Positions 30,743-41,880 of a DNA stretch of 64,000 bases are shown piece after piece; the first letter of the stretch is position 1, and every line of letters starts with the position of its first letter. Under the pieces are notes generated by a model. That model was not told the origin of the DNA. It did no database searches and saw only the letters and a program-made list of their open reading frames with translations. The stretch covers positions 108,751,834-108,815,833 of the forward strand of contig NC_091127.1 in the NCBI RefSeq assembly GCF_040183065.1, read 5' to 3'. The position numbers were made by a program, and so were the translations under genes. This DNA is from Periplaneta americana (taxonomy: Eukaryota > Arthropoda > Insecta > Blattodea > Blattidae).

Positions 30743-33244
30743 CTACGAGGAGATCGTGGAGTGCACAGGACTGAAGTGCACATGCTCTGGGTGTGGCCTC
30801 GAACACTGGAAGAGCACGCGAGAGATAATAGAGGCAACCTGCTGGTCCAGGATCTGACTCATCACCAGGGCCAACAGTCGTTGCTCCTGCTGCAGGAAGA
30901 GGGGGCGGTTGTCAGGGTGTCGTGCCAAGTGCAGCAAGGTGCCAGCTGCTCTGCGGAGCATGTCTAAGCTGGTGCCCATCGAGTCAGGATTTTCCCGCAG
31001 GGCTGAGATGCCATGCTGGTTGGCCACACCCAGTGCACTGGCCTCTGCCTGCTCAATGAAGGCCACCAGCAGGGAGACGCAAGGACTTTGTAGTGCCACA
31101 GTGCGGGCCATCCCGCTGTCAGCTGCGGCCAGATAGTGTAGAAGATTCACAGCGAACTCGCGCAACACCTGCTCCTCACTCCGGCACAACAGCTTGGTTA
31201 ATACCGCACACAACCGCTCCAACCGTGAGTATGGGGGTGTGGCAATTACGAGGTCCACATTGTTGTCAGTCACACACAGCTTGCACAGTGCCTCCAATGC
31301 CAGTCGCTGAGGGGAGAGGGGCGAAGACGGGCCAACTGTAGGGAATGGATCCTGGCCATGTGCTGCAGGGCACACTGCCCAATGGAGCAGTCCATCCAAC
31401 ACAGGTCGCGAGATCTCCTCCGGGTACTGGCCCAGATCCATGTGCCCCGCAATGTTGGCAGCAGTGACGAGCACGTTCTCCCGTATGTGGTGCAGAAAGT
31501 CCCACCACCATTCTGCTTCACCCTGCAGGCTGCTGCACGAGTCTGTGAAGTCGGCATCTTCCTCGCGGTCGTAGTTGCGCTGTTTCTGCGTGCGAGCTGG
31601 ATGCTCGTGATGTAGTAGCAGAAGTTTGCCCAGGAGTCCCAGAAATGTGGCGTTCTTGGCGAACTCCACCTCGTTGCCTGGAACAAATGTCAGGTTACGC
31701 AAGATATTGGAGAGGCAGATGCAGCGCCGTGCTAAGGCGTCCTGGGTTTCAGTCACAAGGTACAAGCTGGCCTCATCACGGGTGTAGCACTCATCCTCGT
31801 AGTCAGACATACGGCGCCTTTTCAGAGTGCCAGCAGGGTCGTGAATCCTCAGTCCCAGGTGGTTGTCATACCTGCTATCCTGGTCATCCTGATCTTTGTT
31901 CTCCATCCTGATGGTCACTTTTTCCTCAGCAGGGGACTGTGCTTTACTATTATCATCGGGCTCCTTCCTGATCTTTCCAGTCTCACTGCCACTACTACTG
32001 TTACTGTTGCTACTATTTTCTAATGACAGACTGTTGCTATTTGTTTCCATGGTTTCTTCAGGTGTGGTTTCCAATGTAATCTTATCCTTTTTATCTTTGT
32101 CATCTAATACTTTACCAGTCTCGCCATCATTATTGTTAGCCTTCTCTTCATTGCTGTCTTCTTTCTTCACCACTTCATTTTTCTCCACCTTCTCTCTGAT
32201 CTCTCTGGTCAGCACATCATTCACTTCCATCGGTTCCTTTTGTATTCGAGAAAGCACACCGATTAATGTCTTAGTCCGTTTCTTCTTGTCACAGTTTTTC
32301 CTCTCACCTGCTGCAACTACCACACACTCTTTGTTAACACTGTCCTCTTTGCTTATCACATTGGGTTTTTCACTACTGGTGTCAGAAGTCTCTCGATCCT
32401 CCTCTATTTTAACACTTTTGACGACTGCTGGCTCTTCTTTTTCTGGTGCTTGGGGACTGGCGGTAGGGACTTCCTCCTCGACCTGCTCTTTCTCTGGAGC
32501 CTCTTGTTCTGGTTCCGTCGCTTTCTTGTCTTGTAGCAGCCTCACGAAGGGTACATTGCCAAACTCACCCTGGAAACAGGTCACAATGTACTTGGTGGAG
32601 CTGCTGTCCGTCATTGCCACCTGCCACTGATCCTGCTCCACCTCTGCAGTAACGTTCTCCTCTACCACATCACCATCCACATCCCAGATCTTTCGACTAT
32701 CCAACACAAATATATCACTGTCCTTGTTAACCACCTTCACAGGGTCACCCTTCCGTGATAACAAAGTGTAATTAGGGGTGGCTTCAAGCAGAGTCATACG
32801 ATCATTAGAGTCTATTGGTTCCTTCACTGAACCCAGATCCACGTCACTGCGATCTGGTTTTGGGACCTGGTACCATTTTCGATCAGCGTCAGTGGTGGAG
32901 GGTGCATCAAACATGTCAGCGAGACTGCGCCTGAAGTGCTCGAGCAGCACATCAAGCAGGCCAGGCATGTGTGCCAGACCAAAGTAAGCTACCGTTGTGT
33001 CGTCAAACAGCAGAATGTTGAGCACGTCCAGTGCCCAGCAACTCTCTGCCAGCAAGCCTGACCGCAGGCTCATCATCAGCCTCCAAGCCTCGACAGGAGC
33101 AACATCCGCTCGTGACATCCGTTTGCGCTTGTATAATACAGGCACTGTTGCTTCCACGCTGTCTGGTGGGAATACGAGTTCACGTTTTGGAGGTGCCTGT
33201 GGGGGATATGCTGCCGCATTACCTGCCACATTTGGAGATTGGCC
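30743..33244 (-). CDS. osa: osa (ARID1/BAF250), terminal coding exon with BAF250_C domain
   Basis: Osa is the large subunit defining the BAP/BAF class of SWI/SNF chromatin remodellers in the nucleus. This 834-codon exon begins in phase 0 after a TCTTCTTTCCAG acceptor and ends at TAG (30745-30743). The N-terminal part contains FPPDSVEATVPVL, EAWRLMMSLRSGLLAES and LNILLFDD, matching human ARID1A by eye. About 230 acidic, Lys/Glu and Ser/Asn-rich residues follow. Then come ARRCICLSNILRNLTFVPGN, LLLLHHEHP, EAEWWWDFL, the ISRPVLDGLLHWAVCP block, SPQRLALEALCKL and LVIATPPYSRLERL. This is the armadillo-like BAF250_C region, complete to the C-terminus. No stops interrupt it, and its GC content is well above the surrounding DNA. 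Intron-free C-terminal coding over 2.5 kb is notable, but I cannot tell whether it is typical of insects. Confidence 0.95.
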   Translation of the reverse strand, partial: GQSPNVAGNAAAYPPQAPPKRELVFPPDSVEATVPVLYKRKRMSRADVAPVEAWRLMMSLRSGLLAESCWALDVLNILLFDDTTVAYFGLAHMPGLLDVLLEHFRRSLADMFDAPSTTDADRKWYQVPKPDRSDVDLGSVKEPIDSNDRMTLLEATPNYTLLSRKGDPVKVVNKDSDIFVLDSRKIWDVDGDVVEENVTAEVEQDQWQVAMTDSSSTKYIVTCFQGEFGNVPFVRLLQDKKATEPEQEAPEKEQVEEEVPTASPQAPEKEEPAVVKSVKIEEDRETSDTSSEKPNVISKEDSVNKECVVVAAGERKNCDKKKRTKTLIGVLSRIQKEPMEVNDVLTREIREKVEKNEVVKKEDSNEEKANNNDGETGKVLDDKDKKDKITLETTPEETMETNSNSLSLENSSNSNSSSGSETGKIRKEPDDNSKAQSPAEEKVTIRMENKDQDDQDSRYDNHLGLRIHDPAGTLKRRRMSDYEDECYTRDEASLYLVTETQDALARRCICLSNILRNLTFVPGNEVEFAKNATFLGLLGKLLLLHHEHPARTQKQRNYDREEDADFTDSCSSLQGEAEWWWDFLHHIRENVLVTAANIAGHMDLGQYPEEISRPVLDGLLHWAVCPAAHGQDPFPTVGPSSPLSPQRLALEALCKLCVTDNNVDLVIATPPYSRLERLCAVLTKLLCRSEEQVLREFAVNLLHYLAAADSGMARTVALQSPCVSLLVAFIEQAEASALGVANQHGISALRENPDSMGTSLDMLRRAAGTLLHLARHPDNRPLFLQQEQRLLALVMSQILDQQVASIISRVLFQCSRPHPEHVHFSPVHSTISS

Positions 33245-34390
33245 CTGGAAAGAAGACATATTTCATAAGACAATCAGCAAACCAATAATACACTCAGAAT
33301 AATTTTTCATACACGACTCTAGCAAGTATTAAAATTCTTGTGGTGTTGTTGCATTGATATCTTGGGAAACACATGTTGTCCCCAGAGGAATTTGAGGAAA
33401 TAAAACCCAGCAGAATTGCAAGTTGGTCATATACTGCAGTATACGGGGTTTACTTCCAGTTTATGGGGTGCACAATGGGCCATTCGTGACTAAGGGCTTC
33501 AATAGCAGTCTACTCCATTATATAAGGACACTAAGAAGAAGAAGAAGAAGAAGAAGAAAAAGAAGAAAGTGGTGTGTCAGTGTCTGATTGCTGCTGTGCA
33601 AACTCTGTTAAGTATGAGTATGTAATACTTGTTGGTTAACATCTCCAAATATGGTCAACAAAAACTTTCTTGCAATATGAAGATTTGATAGTTAACAGTA
33701 ATTCCACTTCTGAGGTAGGCACATCTGTGAAGTGAAATTAACTGGATGTCTACCGAAAATGTGAAGCAAAAATTATAAGCACAATGAAAAGCTTTAATCA
33801 CATTTTAATCATCTTACGAACTGTTATTAGACTTGTTTCTTAAGTTCTCTGATCTTCATTTCAATGAATGGGCAGCCAATTTCTCTCTCAGCCTTCTACT
33901 GTATTAGACTCACATTATTATGTAATCACTCACTACCAAGCACCACAGCTCAGGTAGTGGCACCAAGATTAAATATATGAAGCAAAACAATATGCGTAAT
34001 TTCATTACTAGAGACACTCTGAATTAATTACTTTTAAAGAATGACAATTAGCAGAGTTGAATTATGACGTGAGCAAGAAAAAATTGGTTAATTCTGAATA
34101 GATCTCTCTCATTTAGGGACAGGTCCCATATTTACTGGTAATTATTTTTCAAAGGAAGTAATGCTATGAATGTTATGCCCTCAACTAGCATTAACCAATG
34201 AACCTTGCATTTCCAACTGTTAGCATCTAGGACAATAACATTATACTACATAAATATATAATACTACATAAAAACGAGTATCACGAAGATAACACAAACT
34301 TTTCAATGTAAATTTTACGCGTTTTAAACAATGTAATTTTTTATCATGTTGCAAATGATATTACTGTTTATAGTTTGTTTGAATTACGTA
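33245..34390. other. osa intron, proximal part
   Basis: Intronic sequence with an AGA/GAA microsatellite (33534-33567). Otherwise nothing recognised. Confidence 0.6.
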
Positions 34391-34463
34391 CATGGGTCAT
34401 TCAGTAATTAGTGGCAACATTTGAAATAACAATAAAGAAAACATTTTCAGAATAGTCAAGTGC

Positions 34464-35105
34464 TCAGAAGTAATCTCCTCCAACATGAACCTGTCTCCAC
34501 ACCTTAGGGAGATGACGGATGCCATCCACAGCATCTTGTTGTACTAATATTCGAACAGACTGCTCTACTGCTGCTAGAATTGACTTTCTGGTTCTAAAGC
34601 AAACTCCTCTAAGTGGTAATTTCATTTTCTTGAAAAGGTCAAAATCACATGTGCTCATATTTGGGGAGTATGGAGGATGCTCCAGAATTTCCCAGTTCCA
34701 TCTGTGAAGTAAATTAATCACAGGGGCAGCTATGTGAGAGTGAGCACCAACATGTAGCACAATAGGATGAGAATTCAGGAGATTTGAACATTTACAGCGC
34801 ACAGCTGATCGTAAATGGTGTTCCAGAAAGTAACTGTAATATGCACCATTCACATGATTTCCCGCAGGAACTGAATGAGTGACAAGGACACTGTCAAAAT
34901 CATAAGCAACAATGAACATGACTTTAAGTGGATCCTGTTCTTGCCCATACTTTTTTGGCCGTGGGGAACCATTATGCCGCCACTCATTTGACTGTTTCTT
35001 CAATTTTGGTTGGTAGCATCGAACCCAGGTTTCACCTAATATAATAAGTTGAAGGAAACACTCGTCTTCATGTCCATAGGATTCTAAGTGCAATCTCGCT
35101 GCCAT
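34464..35105 (-). pseudogene. Mariner transposase, C-terminal catalytic part, inactive
   Basis: The open frame reads HLESYGHEDECFLQL, GETWVRCYQPKLKKQS and EWRHNGSPRPKK, typical of mariner. The first catalytic Asp is missing (ILGETWV instead of GDETW). The second is replaced by Val (LHVGAHSHIA instead of HD-ARPH). The third Asp remains (YSPNMSTCDFDLF). The frame ends near the 3' terminus. It is catalytically dead. Confidence 0.85.
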
Positions 35106-35304
35106 ATGTTTTCTTCTTTAACCCTTAAGCACTCGCCTGGTAGAAAGTTACATAAACACTCGCGTCGGGTCAATTTGACCCATTGGCATAAACTAAGATC
35201 TGGACGTGGATTCATGGCAAAATTATGGGGTAAATAAAATGTTTAAACTGAAGTAAATGAAATATTTTATTCTGAACTGTACATTATTTATATTGAACAT
35301 AATC

Positions 35305-35450
35305 AAATACAATGAAATTTGTGAATCTCAACTTTAAAAAAGTGAAAACTATCTAAATACAATGAAATTTGTGAATCTCAACTTTAAAAAAGTGAAAACT
35401 ATCTAAATACAATGAAATTTGTAAATCTCAACTAAAGAAAAGTGAAAACA
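35305..35450. repeat. Three tandem copies of a 50-bp unit inside piggyBac
   Basis: Units start with AAATACAATGAAATTTGT at 35305, 35355 and 35405. The first two are nearly identical and the third is slightly diverged. They lie between the coding part and the left terminus. Confidence 0.9.
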
Positions 35451-36012
35451 TGACTTTAAAATCTTATAACCATACTGTTTCTTTACGAGGTGTGATTGAA
35501 AAATTTTAAGGTTAGGTTCATAATAATGGTACCTAAAGACTACTACAGTCCTCTTGTGGAGGAATATACAAACTCCTACTATTATCCTAGATTTGGAAAC
35601 ATTCTTGAAAAATGTTGATTGGGTTTGTAATAAAAGATCACTGTACCTAAAGGCTACTGCAGTCAATGCCCTTCAAAGGGGTTCATTCTGAATTGTTACA
35701 TCGATTCCTAAGATGTCACCGCAAACCAATAAGCACTGCTGGCTTCAGTCTTAAAACTTTTCAATCAGACATTGTAAAACAAAACAGAGCTTCATTTCTT
35801 GGCTTATTCTCCACATATTGTGCAAACAACTTTGCAGTGAATTTTGCATATTTGTCCCAAACAAGCAGCACACTGTGTTGAATGCTTATTATCATTTTTG
35901 CTAGGGCAGATATGATATCTCTTCCTTTTCTGAGATATTGGTCCACTTCTTGTTTCTTCATTTTGTTGTTCTTTCGGTGGCACTTCAACGCCTCTCTCCG
36001 TTAGGAATATTT

Positions 36013-36508
36013 TTATTCTTGCCCTGAGACTGCGTGATACAGTACATGAGGATTACTCATTCTCCTGACAACGTTTTCCATAAGAAGTTCTTTAGCCAGA
36101 TTCTTCAGAAATATTCTTCTTCGTATCTTCTCTCTGGTATTCATCTTATAATAAACAACATATGAGTTGAGTGCTGAAACATTTATGAAATGGAAGAACA
36201 CTGCCAGTGGTCACCTTCTTGTTCTACGTCCAATACTATAGTTGCTACACAATTGGTCGCATGAATCAACTTCACCCTTGGTACAGTTATAAAACGTCAC
36301 AATTTCTGGCTTTTTGGAGGAACCTGTGTCCTCATCTATGACATCGTCAAGCTCAGAAAGTTCCCCCACAGATTCACCATTGTCATTATCATTAGTGCAT
36401 TACCTGAGAATCGTATTCAACTCCCTTACAATTTCTTCGTCTGTTACTAGTAATTTCCTCGACTTCGACTTCTCTGCAATTTCTTCGTCTGTTAGTACTT
36501 TCTTTGAC
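36013..36508 (-). pseudogene. PiggyBac transposase remnant: N-terminus fused to C-terminus
   Basis: From about 36508 the minus strand reads MSKKVLTDEEIAEKSK, an acidic N-terminal region, ESVGELSELDDVIDEDTG, then abruptly KKPEIVTFYN and KGEVDSCDQLCSNYSIGRRT. FFHFINVSALNSYVVYY and LKNLAKELLMENVVRRM follow. The last blocks are the C-terminal part of piggyBac transposases, just after the third catalytic Asp region. The whole catalytic DDD core is missing. A stop and a short shift are also present. It is unable to transpose itself. Confidence 0.75.
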
Positions 36509-36876
36509 ATTCTTTGAAAATAATAATAAAAAGAGCTGCATATACAGCTGAAATGAATGCGGAAAATGTGAAGAATATAATATAAAGCTTACATCAAATA
36601 ATACTTACGCATAAATAAAGAAATCTCCTCAGTTATTCACAAAATCTTCCTGTCTTTTAGAAGAACGCACACTCGCGTCGGGTCAAATCACATATAAGCA
36701 GCTGTTGGGGCTAAATGATAATCTCAACAATGACTACAGCCAGACCATTTCAAAAATTTCAACAATAGAAGAAATTACACACCACCGACACTCTTCATAT
36801 ACCTTCCAGCAAAGAAAACAGAGGAAAGAAAAAACACTCGGGTCATATAGACCCGACGCGAGTACTTAAGGGTTAA

Positions 36877-37235
36877 GATTGTGTGGAACCCACCGAACAC
36901 AGATTTTCCTCATCTTTAACTTCCTTAACTTAGGTATGTGAAGAATCGTACCAGGAGCAATTCCAACTTCCCTTGCTAGTTCAATACAAGTCCAACGGTG
37001 TTCTTCCAGCGTTCACATGCACATCATCACTTGCTGATTGCAATCTGCCAGCTCCACGTTTTTGATGAACATCTTCTCTTCCGTTGCAAAATGCATGTGC
37101 CCATCTAGCCACAGTACGATATGGTAAAGTCTCTCTACCATAAGCTTCCAGTAATGCTGTATGGCATTGTCGAGCATTCTTGCCTCTTGCAATCTGAATT
37201 TTAATGGAGCATCTTTGTTCGTATTTGTTGAACAT
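36877..37235 (-). pseudogene. Mariner transposase, N-terminal HTH part
   Basis: It starts MFNKYEQRCSIKIQIARGKN with the paired helix-turn-helix region (ARQCHTALLEAYG, TVARWAHAFCNGRED, RGAGRLQSASDDVHVNA). After a frameshift it continues through WTCIELAREVGIAPGTILHI and KMRKICVRWVPHNL, up to the piggyBac insertion. Coordinates cover the part up to the insertion; the rest is at 34464-35105. Confidence 0.8.
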
Positions 37236-37426
37236 TTTAGAGCACTACAGATAACAGTCTACAAATTAAATTCACTACAAATATCTTATAAATGAGATTA
37301 CTGTCTCCAAACTCACAGATAACACACATCAGATGCTCTTCTTTCTCATTGTTATCAGCTTGCACCATTTACCGCTGATAGCGCCACATACGAACATTGT
37401 TACCAATAATTATTGAATAACTCATG

Positions 37427-37633
37427 TACTATTTAAAAAACATACATGAACGGTATCATTTACTGTGTACTGAAATAAGAAGGTACACTTCCGTTTTCTG
37501 GATTACACACAAAAAGATATTCTTTATAATCCCAAAAAGTTAAGATATTTGATCTCCTACATTGCACAGTTCTAGATTACAAAATATATTTAATTTTGCA
37601 CAAATTCACCTGATTCACCACTTTATATACTGT
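37427..37633. other. osa intron spacer
   Basis: Nothing recognised. Confidence 0.5.
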
Positions 37634-37973
37634 TTTTTTGTTTTCCGAAGCATGACAGCCCATGAAGGACCTTGGTCGACCAGCTGGCTGCTGGCCTCAT
37701 GTCCACATGCCGAAGCAGAGGTGGACTATCATCCAAATAGAATGGAGTGGTTAGCATGATGATCCCCCCAGCCGTTATAACTGGCTTTCGTAACTGAATT
37801 TTGCTATCTATCGTAGCTCCCCAAGTGCATCACAATGCTGGTTGGGTACTGGTCCCTTACACTGGCTGAAATTTAATGAGAAAATTTTTCTTCCACGAGG
37901 ACTCGAACCAGCGTGCATTTCGTAATGCGAGTCCTAGACAGGATGCCTTAGACCAGAATGCCACGGTGCGGGA
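37634..37973 (-). mobile_element. tRNA-derived SINE (family D), nearly full head
   Basis: On the minus strand it starts GTCCCGCACCGTGGCATTCT and has A-box TGGTCTAAGGCATCC and B-box GGTTCGAGTCCTCG. The body has CACTTGGGGAGCTACGATAG- and GCTGGGGGGATCATC-like blocks, and it ends in an A-rich tail. It belongs to the same family as the right part of 17796-18417. Confidence 0.8.
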
Positions 37974-39043
37974 CCTTCATATACCGTATTCATTTCTAAT
38001 ATTACTTTGCTTTTCACAAAAATCAATAAATTGACAGAAATATGAAAAAGTTAATTCCCTGAGATTCCATGTTACTCCCTGACATACAAGGCAGACTTTA
38101 CAAATGATTATGAAATACAGGTTAATATGGTACTTCATTAAAAATTATACATTTGAGACTAAAATTGTGTCTTTCCAATCTCTTAGATCCCAAGTTTCTT
38201 ACTGTCTCTCTTTATCGTTTTGAAAAGTAATTCATATAGATATATTTGAGTTCTGAAAGGTTTTAAAGAAATTCTGAATTGCAGGTACAATTTTGCAAAT
38301 AATGATTAATTTTCCAGAGAAAATTTAAGTCTTCTTTCATCTTAGTAATGTCAATATTTAAGATCAATTCATATAGACATTTTTAAGTCCTACACTTTTT
38401 GTCTGTCATTTACAATTGGCGGAACAATTATTTATAAATAATAAATAATTATTAACTTCAAAGCAGTGGGATTTGAAACACAATGCTTGTTTGTACTACT
38501 TAATTTTTCATTTTACCGAATGTAAGAAGCAAAATTTGAGCAAATCGTCATTTTACTTCAATTCTAGAGGTGTAATTTTTTTATATAACGATATATGCGA
38601 AATGTGTTAAAAACTTAATTTTATGCATGGAAAATGCAAATCCCTTAATGAAAGTCCAAAATTAAGTGAAATATATCTGCAAATTTTCGCGAAATTGATA
38701 GAAATCCACGAAATTACTTCATAATCATGATATTTAAAAAAAAAGAAAATGTTTTATGCACAATTCGCATGAAAAATGACTCCTTCCAAATAAAACGTGA
38801 AAATTTTCATTCTAAAATATACACCAACATTTCTACATATTTGATCATTCAACATTACATGTATGTGTGTGACATCTGGCTACCATGTACACATAGTTTC
38901 AGGGACTATTTCCAGGGAGCAAGTATGCAACGGCTATTTCTCTTTCCCGCCTTCCTGAGATCAAGAAGGCAGCACCAGCACTTGCACACAGTCGAATGAA
39001 ATTGAATTATGAATTTATTTAATGATGCATACAATTGAAGGGA
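37974..39043. other. osa intron, AT-rich
   Basis: No domains, no repeat ends and no long frame recognised over about 1 kb. Confidence 0.5.
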
Positions 39044-39053
39044 TGAAAATATG

Positions 39054-40235
39054 TTGTTGTTTTCTAATGCCAGGCGTTTGACAATAAAGTCATTTGACCT
39101 CTTGCACTCCAATATTTTTCAAAGATATTATCATGACTAGCCACTGATGCACAGATTTTGAGGTGTTCCGAATCCATTTCTTGGTTTGAGTTGCACAATG
39201 GACAGTTAGGGGACTGATATATTCCTATTCTATGCAGGTGTTTGGCCAAACAATCATGGCCTGTTGCCAATCTAAATGCAGCTACAGACGATTTTCGTGG
39301 TAAATCGGGAATTAACTGTGGATTTTGATGCAGAGAGTTCCATTTTTTCCCTTGGAATTGAGTTATCAAATTTTGTTTGTTGAAGTCCAAGTATGTAGAT
39401 TTAATAAATCTCTTCACAGAGTAATACGTAGATTTAGTAACAGGTCTGTAAGTAGCAGTGCTGCCCTTCTTTGCTAAAGCATCCGTATTCTCGTTTCCCA
39501 GGATCCCACAATGGGATGGTATCCATTGGAATACAATTCTTTTATTGACTGATAATAATTGAGAGAGCATTTTAGTTATTTCTGCTGTTTGAGATGAAGG
39601 TGTGTGTTTAGAGACGATTGATAGAATAGCTACTTTGGAGTCTGACAATATAACTGCATTCCTAAATTTATTGATGTGGCATGGAAGATTCCTGAGACAT
39701 TCATTTATTGCAATGATTTCACCATCATAACTTGTTGTTCCATATCCAAGAGATCTATAAAGTGAGAAGAGACAGCACGTAACACATGCACCGGCACCTT
39801 GTTCTCTGGAGATCAAGGATCCGTCGGTGTATAAATGAAGCCAGTGTTGTGGAGGGTACCTAGTATTAATTGTCTCTAAAGACAATTGTTTCAGCATTTC
39901 AGTGTTTACTTCTGATTTCAGTATTTCTTCTGTTAAATTTAGATTATATTCTATATTTAATAGAGTTAAAGGGTTTGGTTTAATTTGTAAGTTTTCTTTT
40001 AAATTCGGGATATTGATTTTCTGTTTTAATTCTTGAACAATGGATATGAAACTTTTTTGAGTTTTCAATCTACAAAGGGGACTGTATGAATGCCAATTGT
40101 TACCTGGTAATCTGATAAGTTTTTCATATTGAATCAGTGCTTTTTTTTCTATTGTCATTTTGATGCTGTTAATATTAGTGAGGAATCTCATAGAATCTAT
40201 TGGCGTTGTTTTGATTCCACCAGTAATGAGAGGGG
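39054..40235 (-). mobile_element. 5'-truncated LINE with open RNase H region (I/Jockey-type)
   Basis: A 10-bp duplication TGAAAATATG (39044-39053 and 40236-40245) bounds 1182 bp. The minus frame runs open from the 5' break to the natural stop at 39064-39066 (at least 375 codons). It carries the end of the reverse transcriptase thumb, then RNase H with HLYTDGSLI (Asp), SYDGEIIAI (Glu), VILSDSKVAI (Asp) and FQWIPSHCGILGNENTDAL (Asp). A zinc tail, CPLCNSNQEMDSEHLKIC, and the LINE 3' end with a CAA-rich tail follow. No reverse transcriptase catalytic core remains, so it is not autonomous, but the lack of stops suggests a young insertion. It lies in an osa intron, sense to the gene. Confidence 0.85.
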
Positions 40236-40245
40236 TGAAAATATG

Positions 40246-40845
40246 AGCTAGTCCAAAGTCACACTTTTAACAAAAATGTTTTTTTTTTTTTTCTTACACA
40301 TATGGGAAAGTTACTAGTAAAATATTGTAAAAATTACTCAACAAATAACGTAAATATAACCCGAAGAAATTATGATACTGCACCTAATAGCATTTGACTC
40401 TAAATCTGTAACATGCTCTCCTGTAAAATTTTGTCTGTGTGGTTTAGGACTATATCATTCTCGTCCCTTCAATTCTCTGTTAGTTTCAAATGGATAATTT
40501 CAATAATAGTTTTAAAAAATTGTTATTTCATTATTTTTTAACTTTCTTTAGGGTGCGAAATATGCGCGAAATTGCCCTTTTTTTTTTAAAGAAATATTCA
40601 CCGAAATTAAACCATTTTAATTACCGAACTCGGGGTAAAATAACTGCCATAAAATTACACTTCCCAATATGATATATGATAAAATCTGGTAGGTATCTCA
40701 TATTATTTTATACATAATAAAATAAAAAAAAAATAAAATAAAACATTAAAATAAAGCCAAATCATGCATCTGATAACGAAGAAAAGATAATCGAAACATC
40801 ACAAGTGCAGTACAGTGTATTCTAAAGTCAGAAATATTTAAAACT
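40246..40845. other. osa intron, AT-rich
   Basis: Homopolymer tracts only. Confidence 0.5.
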
Positions 40846-40849
40846 GGTT

Positions 40850-41300
40850 GGTTGGTTGCTTATGCTTGGAGTATTGGAGTTATTCCATTTGCCTTCTTGC
40901 TTCCCAGTATCATAATACAGATCTGTAGCTGTTAAACTTTTACAGTTCTTGAGGTGTGTCATATCCATTAGAGTACTACATTGTCTTCTTATACAATAAA
41001 CAATTAGGAGTAGGAAAAATATTTATTTTATATACATGGGCAGCCAAACAATCATGTCCCGTATATAATCGAAAAAGTGCGACAGCTTTCATTCATGGAC
41101 ATTCATGAATTAAATTGTTATTGTTTAATAAAATAGTCCATTGCTTATTTGCAATCACATGAATTAATTTTTCATGTATTTCTTGTTGTATTTTCTTAAT
41201 GATCAGTTTTAAGGACTGAAACGATAAACATAAATTAGTAATTTGTTGGATCATTGTGTCCTTTTTTTTGTTAAGGAATCTGCTGTCTCATTATCGAAAA
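40850..41300 (-). pseudogene. LINE relic, RNase H end and zinc tail
   Basis: Minus frames give HFGIFDNETADSLTKK (the last RNase H block) and, toward 40950, an RRQCSTLMDMTHLKNC remnant of the zinc tail. Broken by several stops. Confidence 0.5.
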
Positions 41301-41880
41301 TTCCAAAATGTGAAGCAGGGGCGTATGCAAGAGGGAGGTGGAGGGAGTTACCGGGTTTGAAACCACCTCCTACCTTGAACTTAAAAAAAAAATTACATAT
41401 ATTGTTTCCACGTGTTTTCCTGTTAAGTAAAGTAAAGTATCTTACTTAACATATAGAAATAACTGTTGACTAAATATATAAATGATTATTGTATAAGTGT
41501 AATAATGATACAAGCATTTTTTATTATACAAAATTAAACAAAAGTTAAAATTTATTAAAAATTGGATGGCTGTGAAAAAAATTATTTTCAAAGATATCAT
41601 AAGGATATTCATGAATATGTTCTATTAGAACATAGTGCAATATTAATAAATATACTGTAACATAATAATACACAAAATTTGAAATACAGATAATGTACTG
41701 TAAATTGTAAACAATTTTAATAATGACCCTTCCCCCTTGACAAAATTCTGTGTATGGCACTGATGAAAGAATTCATTGGAAAACTATTGTTTATATTGTT
41801 GTGTGAAGAGATTGTTTTTTTTTTTTATCTCTGGTTCATTTTCTAAGCCAAATGCTAAATGTTCCTCATTCTTTCTTTAC
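41301..41880. other. osa intron
   Basis: Nothing beyond AT-rich intron and the donor site at 41880-41879 on the minus strand. Confidence 0.6.

Larger units (their letters stand above)
35122..36872 (-). mobile_element. PiggyBac element, TTAA target, internally deleted
   Basis: The ends are CCCTTAAGCACTCGC and, reverse-complemented, CCCTTAAGTACTCGC, flanked by TTAA (35118-35121 and 36873-36876). Subterminal CTCGCGTCGGGTC palindromic motifs occur near both ends. The element is 1751 bp. CCC termini and TTAA targets define piggyBac. It sits inside the mariner, and precise TTAA excision rejoins the mariner frame (VPHNLKEEN). Confidence 0.9.
34391..37426 (-). mobile_element. Mariner element split by piggyBac
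   Basis: The terminal repeats are CATGGGTCATTCAGTAATTA at 34391 and, reverse-complemented from 37426, CATGAGTTATTCAATAATTA, flanked by TA (34389-34390 and 37427-37428). Without the piggyBac insertion the element is about 1.28 kb, the usual mariner length. It lies in an osa intron on the same strand as the gene. Confidence 0.8.

Noticed and set aside
31896-32630. 244-codon plus frame rich in Ser/Leu
   Set aside because: Antisense of the acidic Glu/Lys/Asn-rich part of the osa exon, which reads as Ser/Leu on the other strand.
35305-35450. CRISPR-like array
   Set aside because: Units are contiguous with no spacers, inside a piggyBac element of an animal genome.
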